Positions 1 through 8,097 of a DNA stretch of 38,386 nt are shown here, in pieces (position 1 is the first letter of the stretch; each line of letters starts with the position of its first letter). The translations under genes and the position numbers were made by a program. The stretch is from NCBI GenBank assembly GCA_027488865.1, contig JAIYAU010000062.1:1-38386 (forward strand). Reading direction: 5' to 3'. The notes beneath the pieces are model-generated. The model did not search any database and was not told the origin of the DNA. It saw only the letters and a program-made list of their open reading frames with translations. The stretch is from Cytophagaceae bacterium (lineage in GTDB: Bacteria > Bacteroidota > Bacteroidia > Cytophagales > UBA9547).

Positions 1-595
1 GGCCGTCCATAAGATAACATCCATCTTTTATAACAATACCTTTGTAAGAGGGAATGCCAAAGTTAATAAATGTATAAACGATGGCTATGATTAATAATAG
101 AAAATATAATCTAGTTTTAGGATACTTTTTATTAATGAATAATCGAATAATATTGTACAGAAAAAACAGAATAGTAACTCCAATTAGCACATAAAATATT
201 TGATAATAAAACTCATGATATAAAGCAATAAAATACTCTAAGTCGTTGTATTCATATCCTTTAAGTTGGTTTTTTTCTGCCAAGGTGCTCATTTTTTTAA
301 GAACCTTAAGATCGGGAAAATGCAATTGATAGAGGTTTAGAAAGTAAAGAGCCTGTGTGTTATCTCCGAGCCCTTCTTTAATATATGCCATCTTTAATAA
401 CATGGCAGGAGAGAACTTGCCACCTATATTAAATACGCTATCATACTTGACATAGGCTTGAACATACTTTTGACTCTTAAAGAGGGTATCTGCATTATCT
501 CTGAGTAAAAAGTAGTCCATTTTTTGCGCTGATAATGAGTATATTGTAAAAAATATAATAAAAATATAGAATAATTTTGAATATCCGCTTTGCAT
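1..595 (-). CDS. TPR-containing, SH3-type membrane protein (3' end outside window)
   Basis: The minus-strand frame opens with ATG at 595 and runs off the left edge after 198 codons. Residues 1-24 form a signal peptide ending L-S-A-Q. Residues 28-110 look like two or three helical TPR-type repeats (paired helices with D-T-L-F, Y-V-Q-A and A-L-Y-F-L-N-L-Y). Two membrane segments follow at about 131-153 and 162-181. The last visible residues (G-I-V-I-K-D-G-C-Y-L-M) resemble the start of a bacterial SH3 domain as found at the end of Bacteroidota TPR-SH3 membrane proteins. The function is unknown; an envelope scaffolding role is the usual guess for the family. Its start codon directly abuts the -33 box of the divergent tRNA promoter. 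Confidence 0.75.
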   Translation of the reverse strand, partial: MQSGYSKLFYIFIIFFTIYSLSAQKMDYFLLRDNADTLFKSQKYVQAYVKYDSVFNIGGKFSPAMLLKMAYIKEGLGDNTQALYFLNLYQLHFPDLKVLKKMSTLAEKNQLKGYEYNDLEYFIALYHEFYYQIFYVLIGVTILFFLYNIIRLFINKKYPKTRLYFLLLIIAIVYTFINFGIPSYKGIVIKDGCYLMDG

Positions 596-619
596 TTTAA
601 ATCTTAACCGTTACCTTTG
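589..619 (+). promoter_or_regulatory. Promoter of tRNA-Lys, TTTG-N19-TACCTTTG
   Basis: TTTG at 589-592 and TACCTTTG at 612-619 are separated by exactly 19 nt, a full match to the Bacteroidota primary-sigma consensus (-33 TTTG, -7 TAnnTTTG). Transcription should start a few bases past 619, about 45 nt before the mature tRNA. Confidence 0.8.
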
Positions 620-665
620 CATCCGCAATTACGGAAAAGGATTTGTGATTGTCAAGAAAAATTAG

Positions 666-738
666 GATTTCGTAGCTCAGTTGGTAGAGCAATACACTTT
701 TAATGTATGGGTCCTGGGTTCGAGTCCCAGCGGGATCA
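666..738 (+). tRNA. tRNA-Lys (anticodon TTT)
   Basis: The cloverleaf folds by eye. The 7-bp acceptor stem pairs GATTTCG (666-672) with CGGGATC (731-737), with two T-G wobbles. The D arm is GCTC/GAGC, the anticodon stem ATACA/TGTAT encloses loop CTTTTAA (anticodon TTT), the variable loop has 5 nt, and the T arm CTGGG/CCCAG encloses TTCGAGT. The discriminator base is A738. CCA is not encoded (CT follows), as is common in this phylum. It stands alone, with its own promoter upstream and a terminator 8 nt downstream. Confidence 0.97.
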
Positions 739-745
739 CTTGAGT

Positions 746-787
746 AAAAGGCCAATAGTTTTGAAAACTATTGGCCTTTTGTTTTTT
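746..787 (+). terminator. Rho-independent terminator of the tRNA-Lys unit
   Basis: A perfect 17-nt inverted repeat (746-762 with 764-780) around a single central base includes AAGGCCAATAG and its complement. It is followed by a T-rich tract (781-787). It lies 8 nt after the tRNA. Confidence 0.9.
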
Positions 788-1103
788 AAAATAGTACAAT
801 TTTTTCGTATTGCTGTTAATCACGTTTGTACCTATTATTCTCCCACTGTAGCAATTATAATCTTGATGGTACAAAATTTAATTCTGGGAGATTGACCGAT
901 CAAAGTTTACCTTTTCTTCTTAACTATAAGACCAGTTAAAAATCCTTTTAGATATATTTCTAATTACAGAATTTAACGTAGTTACAAGTTATAATTAAAC
1001 TGATACAGAACAGAATATTATCAATTTGTTGTATCATTTGATTGTTTTTAATCAAAAATGTAATAGTTTCGTGTGTATTTAATTTATTAATGGTTTAGAG
1101 TTA

Positions 1104-3110
1104 ATGAGATATTATAGGTTTTTATTACTAAAGCTATTTTGGTTGGCCGCCTGTACAATATTAGATGCTCAATCAATCGTGTGGGCATCAAAAGTTACAT
1201 CATTTTCTTCTCAAAAGTCAATAAAAGTGAATGCGGCCAATCAAGTACTTGGAAAATATAATGCAATGCCTCAAGGAGGAGATTTGCCTACTGCTTGGCA
1301 GCCATTAAATAAAACAAACAACGAATTTATTGTAGTAGAATTTGAAAAACCGTTTCTCGCCAAACAGTTGGCCATAGTTCAAAATTACAATGCTGGTGCT
1401 ATAGTAAAGGTGATCGTATACAATGAATCGCAGCAGGAACATGTTATTTATTTTGGACAAGTTTCTGATAGTGTACAAAAACCAAAAGCCATGTACGTGG
1501 CTATTGGCGAAAATATTGGCATTATTAAATCCGTAAAGGTGGTGCTAGATTTAAAAAGTTTTGGCAAATTTTCACAAATTGACGCTATTGCTTTAACCAA
1601 TTCTATTGAACCTATTGCCTTTAAAATTAATCAACTGGCAGAACATGTTTTTCTAGATAAGCCAATAGATTTAGGCCAAAATATTAATAGCGGTGCGGAT
1701 GAACTAAATCCAGTAATATCTTCAGATGGGAAATTACTGTATTTTGTAAGATACAATCACCCGGAAAATTTTGGTAAAGGCAAATTGGAAGATATTTGGC
1801 TTGCTGAAGCTGATGAGGTTGGACTTTTTAAAAAAGCCGTTCGACTTGAAGCACCTTTAAATAATGAATCAATTAATTCAGTTGCTTCTGTAACTCCTGA
1901 CGGAAATAAATTATTACTATTTAATGTGTATTTGCCTCATGGTAAAATGAACAAAGGTGTTTCTATTTCGAAAAAATCAGTCTCAGGGTGGGATGTGCCC
2001 ACGCCAGTATTGATACCAAACATGGATGACCTAGGAAGCGTTAATGAGTATAATTTAGCATCCAATGGAAAAATTCTTTTAATTACAATTAACAGAAAAG
2101 ATGCATTAGGTGAACGTGACATTTATAAATGTACTTTAAAAGATGATGGCACTTGGACGTCACCAGTAAATCTTGGTACAAAGATCAATAGTGCTGGGGA
2201 TGAAGCATCTCCGTTTTTGGCATCTGATAATGTTACCTTGTATTTTTCTTCCAATGGCTATCCAGGTTATGGGGATAATGATATTTATATTACTAAAAGA
2301 TTGGATAGTACTTGGACCAATTGGTCGGAGCCTATTAATTTAAGTGATGACGTAAACACAGCCAATTTTGATGCATACTATACGGTATCGGCGGCAGGAG
2401 ATTATGCTTATTATGTTTCAATATCACCCACCACAGGTAATGATATATTTAAAATAGCGTTACCAAAACTTATTAAACCTAAACCCGTGCTTTTGTTAAA
2501 AGGGAAAATTGTTAATGCTAATACACAGCAGCCAGTTGAGGCTGATATTGTATATCAAACATTACCAGATGGTAAAGAAGCAGGAGTGGCACATTCTAGC
2601 CCAGAAACGGGTGATTATCAAATTGCATTACCTTATGGTAAAAACTATGCATATTATGCAAAAGGTAATGGATTCATTTCGCAAGAGGGAAATGTAGACT
2701 TAAAAGATACTACAAAAATAATTAATCAAATGGAAAGCCAAATATCGGTTGTGCCAGTAGAAATTGGGCAACATGTTACTTTGAATAATTTGTTTTTTGA
2801 TTTGGGTAAGTCAGAGATGAAGGAAGCCTCTTTTCCTGAACTTGATCGCGTAGTGAAATTTTTAAAGGAAAATTTAAGTATTGAAATAGAGGTGGGAGGC
2901 CACACCGATAACTTGGGTACACATGATGACAACGTAAAACTATCAGAAGCTCGCGCTAAATCTGTTGATATTTATTTTATTCAACACGGAATTGATCTTA
3001 AAAGAATTAAATATAAGGGCTACGGTGAAACACAACCCATCGTAAATAATGATACGGAAGAAAATAGACAAAAAAACAGAAGAGTGGAATTTACAATTTT
3101 AAAAAAATAA
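1104..3110 (+). CDS. OmpA-family envelope protein with PD40 propeller repeats
   Basis: The 668-residue protein has a signal peptide (1-23, ending D-A-Q). Residues about 24-170 (V-W-A-S-K-V-T-S-F-S-S) resemble the galactose-binding-like domain often found in Bacteroidota OmpA proteins. Residues about 185-460 carry PD40/WD40-like repeats with S-S-D-G-K-L-L-Y-F-V, S-P-F-L-A-S-D-N and L-Y-F-S-S-N-G-Y motifs. A carboxypeptidase-regulatory-like beta domain spans about 465-550. The C-terminal OmpA peptidoglycan-binding domain spans about 560-668, with G-H-T-D-N and the L-S-E-A-R-A signature. The protein is probably anchored to peptidoglycan from the outer membrane. The family includes PorE of T9SS, but this protein lacks the N-terminal TPRs of PorE, so I do not call it PorE. 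Only 3 nt separate it from the following T9SS cargo gene, so the two are co-transcribed and probably linked in function. Confidence 0.88.
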   Translation: MRYYRFLLLKLFWLAACTILDAQSIVWASKVTSFSSQKSIKVNAANQVLGKYNAMPQGGDLPTAWQPLNKTNNEFIVVEFEKPFLAKQLAIVQNYNAGAIVKVIVYNESQQEHVIYFGQVSDSVQKPKAMYVAIGENIGIIKSVKVVLDLKSFGKFSQIDAIALTNSIEPIAFKINQLAEHVFLDKPIDLGQNINSGADELNPVISSDGKLLYFVRYNHPENFGKGKLEDIWLAEADEVGLFKKAVRLEAPLNNESINSVASVTPDGNKLLLFNVYLPHGKMNKGVSISKKSVSGWDVPTPVLIPNMDDLGSVNEYNLASNGKILLITINRKDALGERDIYKCTLKDDGTWTSPVNLGTKINSAGDEASPFLASDNVTLYFSSNGYPGYGDNDIYITKRLDSTWTNWSEPINLSDDVNTANFDAYYTVSAAGDYAYYVSISPTTGNDIFKIALPKLIKPKPVLLLKGKIVNANTQQPVEADIVYQTLPDGKEAGVAHSSPETGDYQIALPYGKNYAYYAKGNGFISQEGNVDLKDTTKIINQMESQISVVPVEIGQHVTLNNLFFDLGKSEMKEASFPELDRVVKFLKENLSIEIEVGGHTDNLGTHDDNVKLSEARAKSVDIYFIQHGIDLKRIKYKGYGETQPIVNNDTEENRQKNRRVEFTILKK

Positions 3111-3113
3111 ATT

Positions 3114-4016
3114 ATGAAAAAAATATTTTTATTGTTCAGTTTAAGTTTTGGTATTCAAACACTATTTGGTCAAACTTTCGTAGATATTATTCCCGCCAAG
3201 GACAATACCATTTTTAGTGAATCCAATGCATTAAGTAATGGGTTAGGTTCTGATTTATTCGCTGGGACTATACGTAGTGGGGCGTTTAGAAGAATATTAT
3301 TAAGTTTTTCATTAAATACCATACCCGTAAATGCGAAAATTGATAGCGTTGTTTTGATCCTAAGAAGTGATAAATCTCGTGCTAATGCCACGTTTACGAT
3401 AAGAAGGCTAACATCAGACTGGGGAGAAGGAACTTCAAACTCAACCATTAGCGGAGGGGGACAAGGGGCTACTGCTACTGTTGGAGATGCCACTTGGGCA
3501 AATAACTTTTATAACACAACCACATGGTCAAGTGCAGGAGGTGATTTTGATAAAACAACCGTTTCAGCCACGTTTAATGCAATTTCAACTTCGGTTATAA
3601 ACGCAAAAAGTACGCAGCTTACAAAGGATGTAATAGATTGGTATACAGGTGATAAAAGTAATTTTGGCTGGATAATTATTGGTAACGAGTCTGCTTCTGG
3701 CACAGCTCATAGATTTGATTCTAAACATGCCACTGAATTAACTTCGCAAAAACCTACTCTAAGGGTATTTTATTCAATACAGACTTCAATTGATGATAAT
3801 ATATCTGAAAAGGAAAAATTTTATCCTAATCCTGCCAACGACGTTTTAACGTTTGACAAACAAAAAGGGAAGGTGGTAATTATTAATTCATTTGGTCAAA
3901 TAGTGATGCAAAGTGAAGCTACAGGGTCTATATCTTTAGAAGGGATTCCTCAAGGAATATATTTTGTGAAATTTGCTCAAGGTGATAATCAATTGCATAA
4001 GTTAATAATTGAATAA
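3114..4016 (+). CDS. DNRLRE-domain secreted protein with T9SS type A sorting domain
   Basis: The 300-residue protein has a signal peptide ending L-F-G-Q (about 1-19). Residues about 24-225 form a DNRLRE/CBM96-like beta domain, recognisable from D-N-T-I-F-S-E at the start, the R-R-I-L-L-S-F-S-L strand, T-S-D-W-G-E-G, and a final T-L-R-V-F-Y. The last about 70 residues are a T9SS type A C-terminal domain: F-Y-P-N-P-A-N-D, a G-Q-I-V motif, G-I-P-Q-G-I-Y-F-V-K and a closing K-L-I-I-E. The product is predicted to be exported and then released or anchored through the type IX system. The ligand of the DNRLRE domain is unknown; related domains bind carbohydrates. It is the second gene of a unit with the OmpA/PD40 protein. 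Confidence 0.88.
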   Translation: MKKIFLLFSLSFGIQTLFGQTFVDIIPAKDNTIFSESNALSNGLGSDLFAGTIRSGAFRRILLSFSLNTIPVNAKIDSVVLILRSDKSRANATFTIRRLTSDWGEGTSNSTISGGGQGATATVGDATWANNFYNTTTWSSAGGDFDKTTVSATFNAISTSVINAKSTQLTKDVIDWYTGDKSNFGWIIIGNESASGTAHRFDSKHATELTSQKPTLRVFYSIQTSIDDNISEKEKFYPNPANDVLTFDKQKGKVVIINSFGQIVMQSEATGSISLEGIPQGIYFVKFAQGDNQLHKLIIE

Positions 4017-4031
4017 ACAAAAAATCTTGAC

Positions 4032-4069
4032 AAACAAATTAGGTGTACTTAAACACCTAATTTGTTTTT
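4032..4069 (+). terminator. Hairpin terminator shared with the convergent gene
   Basis: A perfect 15-bp stem (4032-4046 with 4053-4067) with a 6-nt loop is followed by a T tract on the plus strand (4065-4069) and mirrored by A-rich sequence on the other side. It sits 15 nt after the DNRLRE gene. The last codons and stop of the minus-strand methyltransferase (ending at 4049) lie inside the structure, so it probably works in both directions. Confidence 0.85.
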
Positions 4070-4792
4070 AACTATAAATATCATTCTTTCACTTGAATGT
4101 TCTAAATAAGGGTCTAGGTTATAATTTCCAAAACAGGTAATATATTCTAAGTCTGCTTTTACAAACATTGAAAGGAATATTTGAAAGGTTAAAGCACTTA
4201 CTTTTTCTTGAAAGTGGAAATCTTTTTCTTGGGAGTTAAATTTTATATCCTTAATAATTTTTCCGTCAATAATTTTTCTTGATAATTCAAAGGAGATTCC
4301 CTCGATGTTTTTTGTTTCATTTGCGACAAGATTATTAATAACTTTAGTAGTATTCATAAAATCAATAACAAGGAGTCCGTCAGGATTCAACATGTTTTTT
4401 ATACTTTTTAAGCAGTCAAGGTTTTCATTTTCCGTTTCAAAATAACCAAAACTTGTAAATAGATTAAAAACATAATCAAACTTGTGATTTTGTAAAGGAA
4501 ATCGCATGTCGTGTACAAAAAAATGCAATGTGCTGCTTTCAAACTGTTTTGCAAACGCTATACTTTGAGGAGAAATGTCGATTCCTATTGTATTTAAACC
4601 TTTGGAATTTAGATAAATTGAATGGCGACCCTTGCCACAGGCTAGATCCAAAGCTGTTTTATTCGTTACTTCACCTAAATGTTCTAAAAGGTTATTGATA
4701 AAAAATTCTGCCTCTGCCACATTTCTGTTTTTATACAAAATATGGTAATAAGGGGAATCAAACCAAGTTTCGAACCATTTTTTAGATACCAT
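4049..4792 (-). CDS. Class I SAM-dependent methyltransferase
   Basis: The 247-residue protein has the Rossmann-type methyltransferase fold. Motif I is A-L-D-L-A-C-G-K-G-R-H-S at about 60-71, followed by G-L-N-T-I-G-I-D-I-S (acidic residue for the SAM ribose), then F-D-Y-V-F-N-L-F-T-S-F-G-Y (motif IV region) and L-L-V-I-D-F-M-N (motif V-VI). This pattern fits the Methyltransf_25/11-type small-molecule methyltransferases. No substrate-specific feature is visible, so the target is unknown. ATG at 4792. It is monocistronic, convergent with the DNRLRE gene and ends inside the shared terminator. Confidence 0.8.
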   Translation of the reverse strand: MVSKKWFETWFDSPYYHILYKNRNVAEAEFFINNLLEHLGEVTNKTALDLACGKGRHSIYLNSKGLNTIGIDISPQSIAFAKQFESSTLHFFVHDMRFPLQNHKFDYVFNLFTSFGYFETENENLDCLKSIKNMLNPDGLLVIDFMNTTKVINNLVANETKNIEGISFELSRKIIDGKIIKDIKFNSQEKDFHFQEKVSALTFQIFLSMFVKADLEYITCFGNYNLDPYLEHSSERMIFIVKNKLGV

Positions 4793-4851
4793 GTTAGTAT
4801 TTAATTAAATTGTACATTGTGTTGCAGGGGGTGTTTAAACTCTTTATATGA

Positions 4852-4882
4852 TTGGTAAATACAAGGATTAATACTAAATTTG
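4852..4882 (+). promoter_or_regulatory. Promoter TTGG-N19-TAAATTTG
   Basis: TTGG at 4852-4855 and TAAATTTG at 4875-4882 have the same 19-nt spacing as the tRNA and rpmH promoters here. The predicted transcript starts at about 4886, which rules out a TTG at 4880 as start of the next gene and favours the ATG at 4913. Confidence 0.7.
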
Positions 4883-4912
4883 TTCAACATACATTTGATT
4901 TATTTGTCAGAA

Positions 4913-5314
4913 ATGAAGTTTGACTTCAAAATTATACAATTTCTACTAATATTTGTTTTTTTAAATGTTTCATTACAGCTCAAGGCTCAAGAAAAACACA
5001 AAAAAACGAATGCAATTGATTTTGTAAATGTGGAAGGTTCAAAACAAATTTATAAAAGTCATAAAAAGCTTATTGAAGTTTTTAAACAAGATACTAAAGG
5101 GTTGATGTACGGCAATATATGTGTAGTGGAAGTAACCCATAAAATGGGATTTGAATATGTGGTAGAACATGATGGATCTGGAGCTTTGGGTAATTTTTTT
5201 CATAATAGAGTTTCTTACTTAAGAATAATGTTTAGAAACGGTTTGTTTTGGCGGCATAAGCTCAAGCTGCGTATAGAGGATTGTAAACAAGCTTCTGGAG
5301 ATTTTATAGGGTGA
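4913..5314 (+). CDS. Small secreted protein of unknown function
   Basis: I do not recognise a family. From ATG 4913 the protein has 133 residues. A signal peptide (M-K-F-D-F-K start, hydrophobic core, L-K-A-Q end at about 26) predicts export. The mature part is basic and lysine-rich, with a G-L-M-Y-G-N-I-C-V-V-E-V-T stretch and a C-terminal region rich in F, R and H (F-F-H-N-R, N-G-L-F-W-R-H-K). It contains two cysteines after the signal (one in N-I-C, one in E-D-C near the end) that could form a disulfide. The longer frame from TTG 4880 is rejected because that codon lies in the -7 promoter box. It is single-gene, with its own promoter. Confidence 0.65.
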   Translation: MKFDFKIIQFLLIFVFLNVSLQLKAQEKHKKTNAIDFVNVEGSKQIYKSHKKLIEVFKQDTKGLMYGNICVVEVTHKMGFEYVVEHDGSGALGNFFHNRVSYLRIMFRNGLFWRHKLKLRIEDCKQASGDFIG

Positions 5315-5395
5315 TGTTTGCTATGTTACAAATTGCTTTTTATTAAATGATTATTTATTTTTTGATATTTCATCTTTGCCAAATTAGATAAACTC

Positions 5396-6016
5396 TTGCA
5401 GCATACTAAAATTTTCTTAATTAGACACGGACAAACAGACTACAACTTGCAAGGAATTGTGCAAGGAAGTGGTGTAGATACTTCGATAAACGAAACAGGG
5501 CGAAAACAATCATTAGCTTTTTTTAATAAATATAAAGATGTTTCATTTGACAGAATTTATACCTCTGTACTTCAACGAAGTGCACAATCTGTTCAGCCAT
5601 TTATAGATTTGGGAATAACTTGGGAAAAGCACGAGGGATTAAACGAAATAAGTTGGGGAAATAATGATGGCACAAAAATATCAGTAGCAGAACATGCCGT
5701 ATATAATGATGTAATCAAGAGTTGGCAAGAGGGTGATCTTGAATTAAAAATGGCAGGTGGTGAGAGTCCTATGGATGTGTACAGAAGGCAAGTTCCTGTT
5801 TATGAATTGATTAAAAAAAGGGAAGATGATAAAATTATCCTAATATGTATGCACGGTCGCGCAATGCGAATTTTTTTGTGTTTACTGCTTAATGTTGATT
5901 TGATTCAAATGGAACGGTTTCTACATCATAATCTTTGTCTATACCAATTAGATTTGGTGGACGGCGTGTGTAGTCTAAAACTTGAAAATGATATTTCGCA
6001 TTTGGAGAATAATTAG
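5396..6016 (+). CDS. Histidine phosphatase family protein (phosphoglycerate mutase-like)
   Basis: The 206-residue protein shows the R-H-G-Q-T motif at about 9-13 (catalytic His), a Y-T-S-V-L-Q-R-S-A-Q motif (second Arg), G-L-N-E-I-S-W-G (Glu acid) and C-M-H-G-R-A-M-R (second His). These are the four active-site parts of the branch 1 histidine phosphatases. Members act on phosphoglycerate, alpha-ribazole phosphate and other phosphomonoesters, and the substrate cannot be read here. The start is TTG at 5396. An in-frame stop lies at 5363-5365 with no ATG between, and the catalytic R-H-G comes only 8 codons later, so no downstream ATG can serve. A weak CATCTTTG box at 5371-5378 would give a very short leader. 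Confidence 0.88.
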   Translation: MQHTKIFLIRHGQTDYNLQGIVQGSGVDTSINETGRKQSLAFFNKYKDVSFDRIYTSVLQRSAQSVQPFIDLGITWEKHEGLNEISWGNNDGTKISVAEHAVYNDVIKSWQEGDLELKMAGGESPMDVYRRQVPVYELIKKREDDKIILICMHGRAMRIFLCLLLNVDLIQMERFLHHNLCLYQLDLVDGVCSLKLENDISHLENN

Positions 6017-6080
6017 TCATTTTTTTAATTCTACCAATTACCTAAAATGAGTAATAATTGTAAAATCTTTGCTTCTTACA

Positions 6081-6100
6081 AACAACTGCTATCAGTTGTT
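6081..6100. terminator. Short hairpin between convergent genes (weak terminator candidate)
   Basis: An 8-bp stem AACAACTG/CAGTTGTT with loop CTAT lies between the phosphatase stop (6016) and the trmB stop (6118). No U-tract follows on either strand, so factor-independent termination is doubtful. Confidence 0.35.
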
Positions 6101-6117
6101 GCTATTTAAAACAGATC

Positions 6118-6777
6118 CTACTTATTAAAACTACACCTTAAATAGTTAATATTGTTGCCAAGTTTTTTAAAAATGCGTTCATAGGTAGTTTCTATTCCAA
6201 AATGATATTGTTGATATTCAGAGTTATATAGATCATGTGTGAATATTAGTTCTTGGGGAGAACTACTTTTTACAACATCCAAGCCATAATCAAACAAGGC
6301 GCGGTTGTCTGTTTTAAAATTAAAAATACCACCAGGTTTTAATAGTTTTTTATAGGCCTCGATATATCTTACGTTGCAAAGCCTTCTTTTTTCATCTCTA
6401 TCCCTTGGCCGAGGATCGGGAAAAGTAAGCCAAATTTCATCTAGTTCATTTTCGGCGAAATAGTTTTCTATAAAGTCTATTGGTGCGCGATAAAAGGCAA
6501 CGTTTTGTAGGTTATTTTCTATTGCAACTGAACTGCCTTTCCATATTCTGGCACCTTTTATATCAATTCCGATAAAGTTTTTATCTGGATATTCTTTGGC
6601 TAGTCCTGTTGTATATTCTCCTCTTCCACAGGCAAGTTCAACTACGATGGGCTGGTTATTTTTAAAAAAGACCTCATTCCAGTGTTGTTTTACTGTTTCA
6701 AATATTTCCTTTCCTGGTTCTATTACATTATGCACCGCAGCATTATGTTCAAACCTTGCTAATTTTTGTCTTGCCAA
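6118..6777 (-). CDS. trmB: tRNA (guanine-N7-)-methyltransferase TrmB
   Basis: This 219-residue enzyme makes m7G46 in tRNA using SAM. The family motifs are plain: V-E-L-A-C-G-R-G-E-Y (SAM motif I, about 46-55), F-I-G-I-D-I-K-G-A-R (motif II), E-I-W-L-T-F-P-D-P-R-P (the TrmB-specific P-D-P-W/R-P active-site loop), K-R-R-L-C, and F-K-T-D-N (C-terminal substrate loop). The start is TTG at 6777: a TAA lies two codons upstream, and the next residues K-L-A-R-F match the conserved TrmB N-terminus, so the TTG is credible. The gene is convergent with the phosphatase; ald follows the same strand upstream, separated by 78 nt. Confidence 0.95.
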   Translation of the reverse strand: MARQKLARFEHNAAVHNVIEPGKEIFETVKQHWNEVFFKNNQPIVVELACGRGEYTTGLAKEYPDKNFIGIDIKGARIWKGSSVAIENNLQNVAFYRAPIDFIENYFAENELDEIWLTFPDPRPRDRDEKRRLCNVRYIEAYKKLLKPGGIFNFKTDNRALFDYGLDVVKSSSPQELIFTHDLYNSEYQQYHFGIETTYERIFKKLGNNINYLRCSFNK

Positions 6778-6855
6778 TTTTTATAACATTATTAAAATAT
6801 AAATATATAAGCTATTTAAAATATTTCGATTAAAATTTAGTTTTCAACTTCAATT

Positions 6856-8097
6856 CTAACCTTTACCATATTTTAATCCAGCATACATTAATAGCTTTAA
6901 GTCTTTATGTTTCATGCCAAATTTTCTAGCAATGGGTTCATTGGTTATGCTTCCTTTGTAAGCATATACTCCTTTCATAAGCCAATCTTTGGCAAAAATC
7001 ATACCTTCTACGCCGCCGTAGTTACCCATAGCCAATAAGGTTGGGGTGAAAATATTACTAAAGGCATTGGAGGCAGTTCTTGCAACGCGTGAAGCGATAT
7101 TTGGCACACAATAATGAATCACATCATGTTTTTTAAACACTGGTTGGCTGTGTGTTGTAAGATGGGAAGTTTCAAAACAACCCCCTTGGTCGATACTTAC
7201 ATCTATTATTACCGAATTAGGTTGCATTTGTGCTACCATTTCTTCCGAAACTATACACAGGCTTTTTCCGTCTTCAGATCTTATCGCACCAATCACAAGA
7301 TCGGCATCATGAACTGCTTTTTTAAGCGCTGCAGCATTTATGGTGGAGGTATAAAGTTGGAAATTAAGATTTTGTTTTAATCTTCTAAGCTTATACAATC
7401 GATTGTCGAAAATTTTCACTTCTGCGCCTAGTCCAAGGGCAGTACGTGCAGCGTATTCAGCCACGGTGCCTGCACCAATAATAACCACTTTAGTAGGTGG
7501 TACGCCAGTAATTCCTCCAAGAATAATTCCTTTTCCATGATTTACGCTGCTTAGGTATTCAGCGGCAATGAGCATAACCGTGCTCCCAGCAATTTCACTC
7601 ATTGCCCTTACAACTGGTCGACTTCCTCCCTTGTCTTCTATAAATTCAAACGCAATAGCTGTGATTTTTTTCTTATTAAGAGCTTCGAGATAGGGTTGGC
7701 CCAGTTTGGCTACTTGCAAGGCAGACATGAGAGTTTTGCCATCTTTCATAGTTTTTAATTCGTCTAAAGTGGGCGGTTCCACTTTTAAAACAATATCTGC
7801 TTTAAATGCTTCTTCTGGCGAATATACTATCTTGGCACCAGCATCGCTATATTCTTTATCAGTATATTTGGCAGGTATACCTGCACCCGCTTCTAACCAA
7901 ACTTCATTACCATTATTCACCAACACAGATACCGATTCGGGAGTAAGGGCAATTCTATTTTCAAGAATTTCTGATTCTTTTGGAATACCAATAAAGAGCG
8001 AACTGCTGCTGCTCTTAACTTGCAATAGCTTCTCTTGTGGATACAAGGCAGCTTCTTGAGCCAACGCCTCTAGTTCAGACTTCATTTTTTCAGCCAT
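6856..8097 (-). CDS. ald: Alanine dehydrogenase / PntA-like family protein
   Basis: The 413-residue protein, NAD-dependent in its family, interconverts L-alanine and pyruvate plus ammonia. The N-terminal domain carries G-I-P-K-E and N-R-I-A-L-T-P (substrate Arg) and K-V-E-P-P (substrate Lys region). The NAD-binding domain has V-I-I-G-A-G-T-V-A-E-Y-A. The conserved D-V-S-I-D-Q-G-G segment, which carries the catalytic Asp, is present. The usual Y-L-H-L-A motif with the catalytic His reads S-A-L-Q-V-A-K instead. The N-terminus is about 35 residues longer than in classical enzymes. Such Bacteroidota proteins are normally annotated as alanine dehydrogenase, but the missing His leaves the reaction open. 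It overlaps tsaE by 8 nt (ATG at 8097), so it is translated from the same mRNA. Confidence 0.82.
   Translation of the reverse strand: MAEKMKSELEALAQEAALYPQEKLLQVKSSSSSLFIGIPKESEILENRIALTPESVSVLVNNGNEVWLEAGAGIPAKYTDKEYSDAGAKIVYSPEEAFKADIVLKVEPPTLDELKTMKDGKTLMSALQVAKLGQPYLEALNKKKITAIAFEFIEDKGGSRPVVRAMSEIAGSTVMLIAAEYLSSVNHGKGIILGGITGVPPTKVVIIGAGTVAEYAARTALGLGAEVKIFDNRLYKLRRLKQNLNFQLYTSTINAAALKKAVHDADLVIGAIRSEDGKSLCIVSEEMVAQMQPNSVIIDVSIDQGGCFETSHLTTHSQPVFKKHDVIHYCVPNIASRVARTASNAFSNIFTPTLLAMGNYGGVEGMIFAKDWLMKGVYAYKGSITNEPIARKFGMKHKDLKLLMYAGLKYGKG

Noticed and set aside
1104-3110. Calling the OmpA/PD40 protein PorE
   Set aside because: It lacks the TPR repeats of PorE and has a different N-terminal domain, so only the family level is safe.
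4880-4912. TTG start extending the small secreted protein by 11 codons
   Set aside because: The TTG is part of the TAAATTTG -7 box, and the ATG at 4913 gives a normal signal peptide.
7114-7380. Plus-strand open frame of 88 codons
   Set aside because: Antisense to the alanine dehydrogenase gene, with no recognisable domain.
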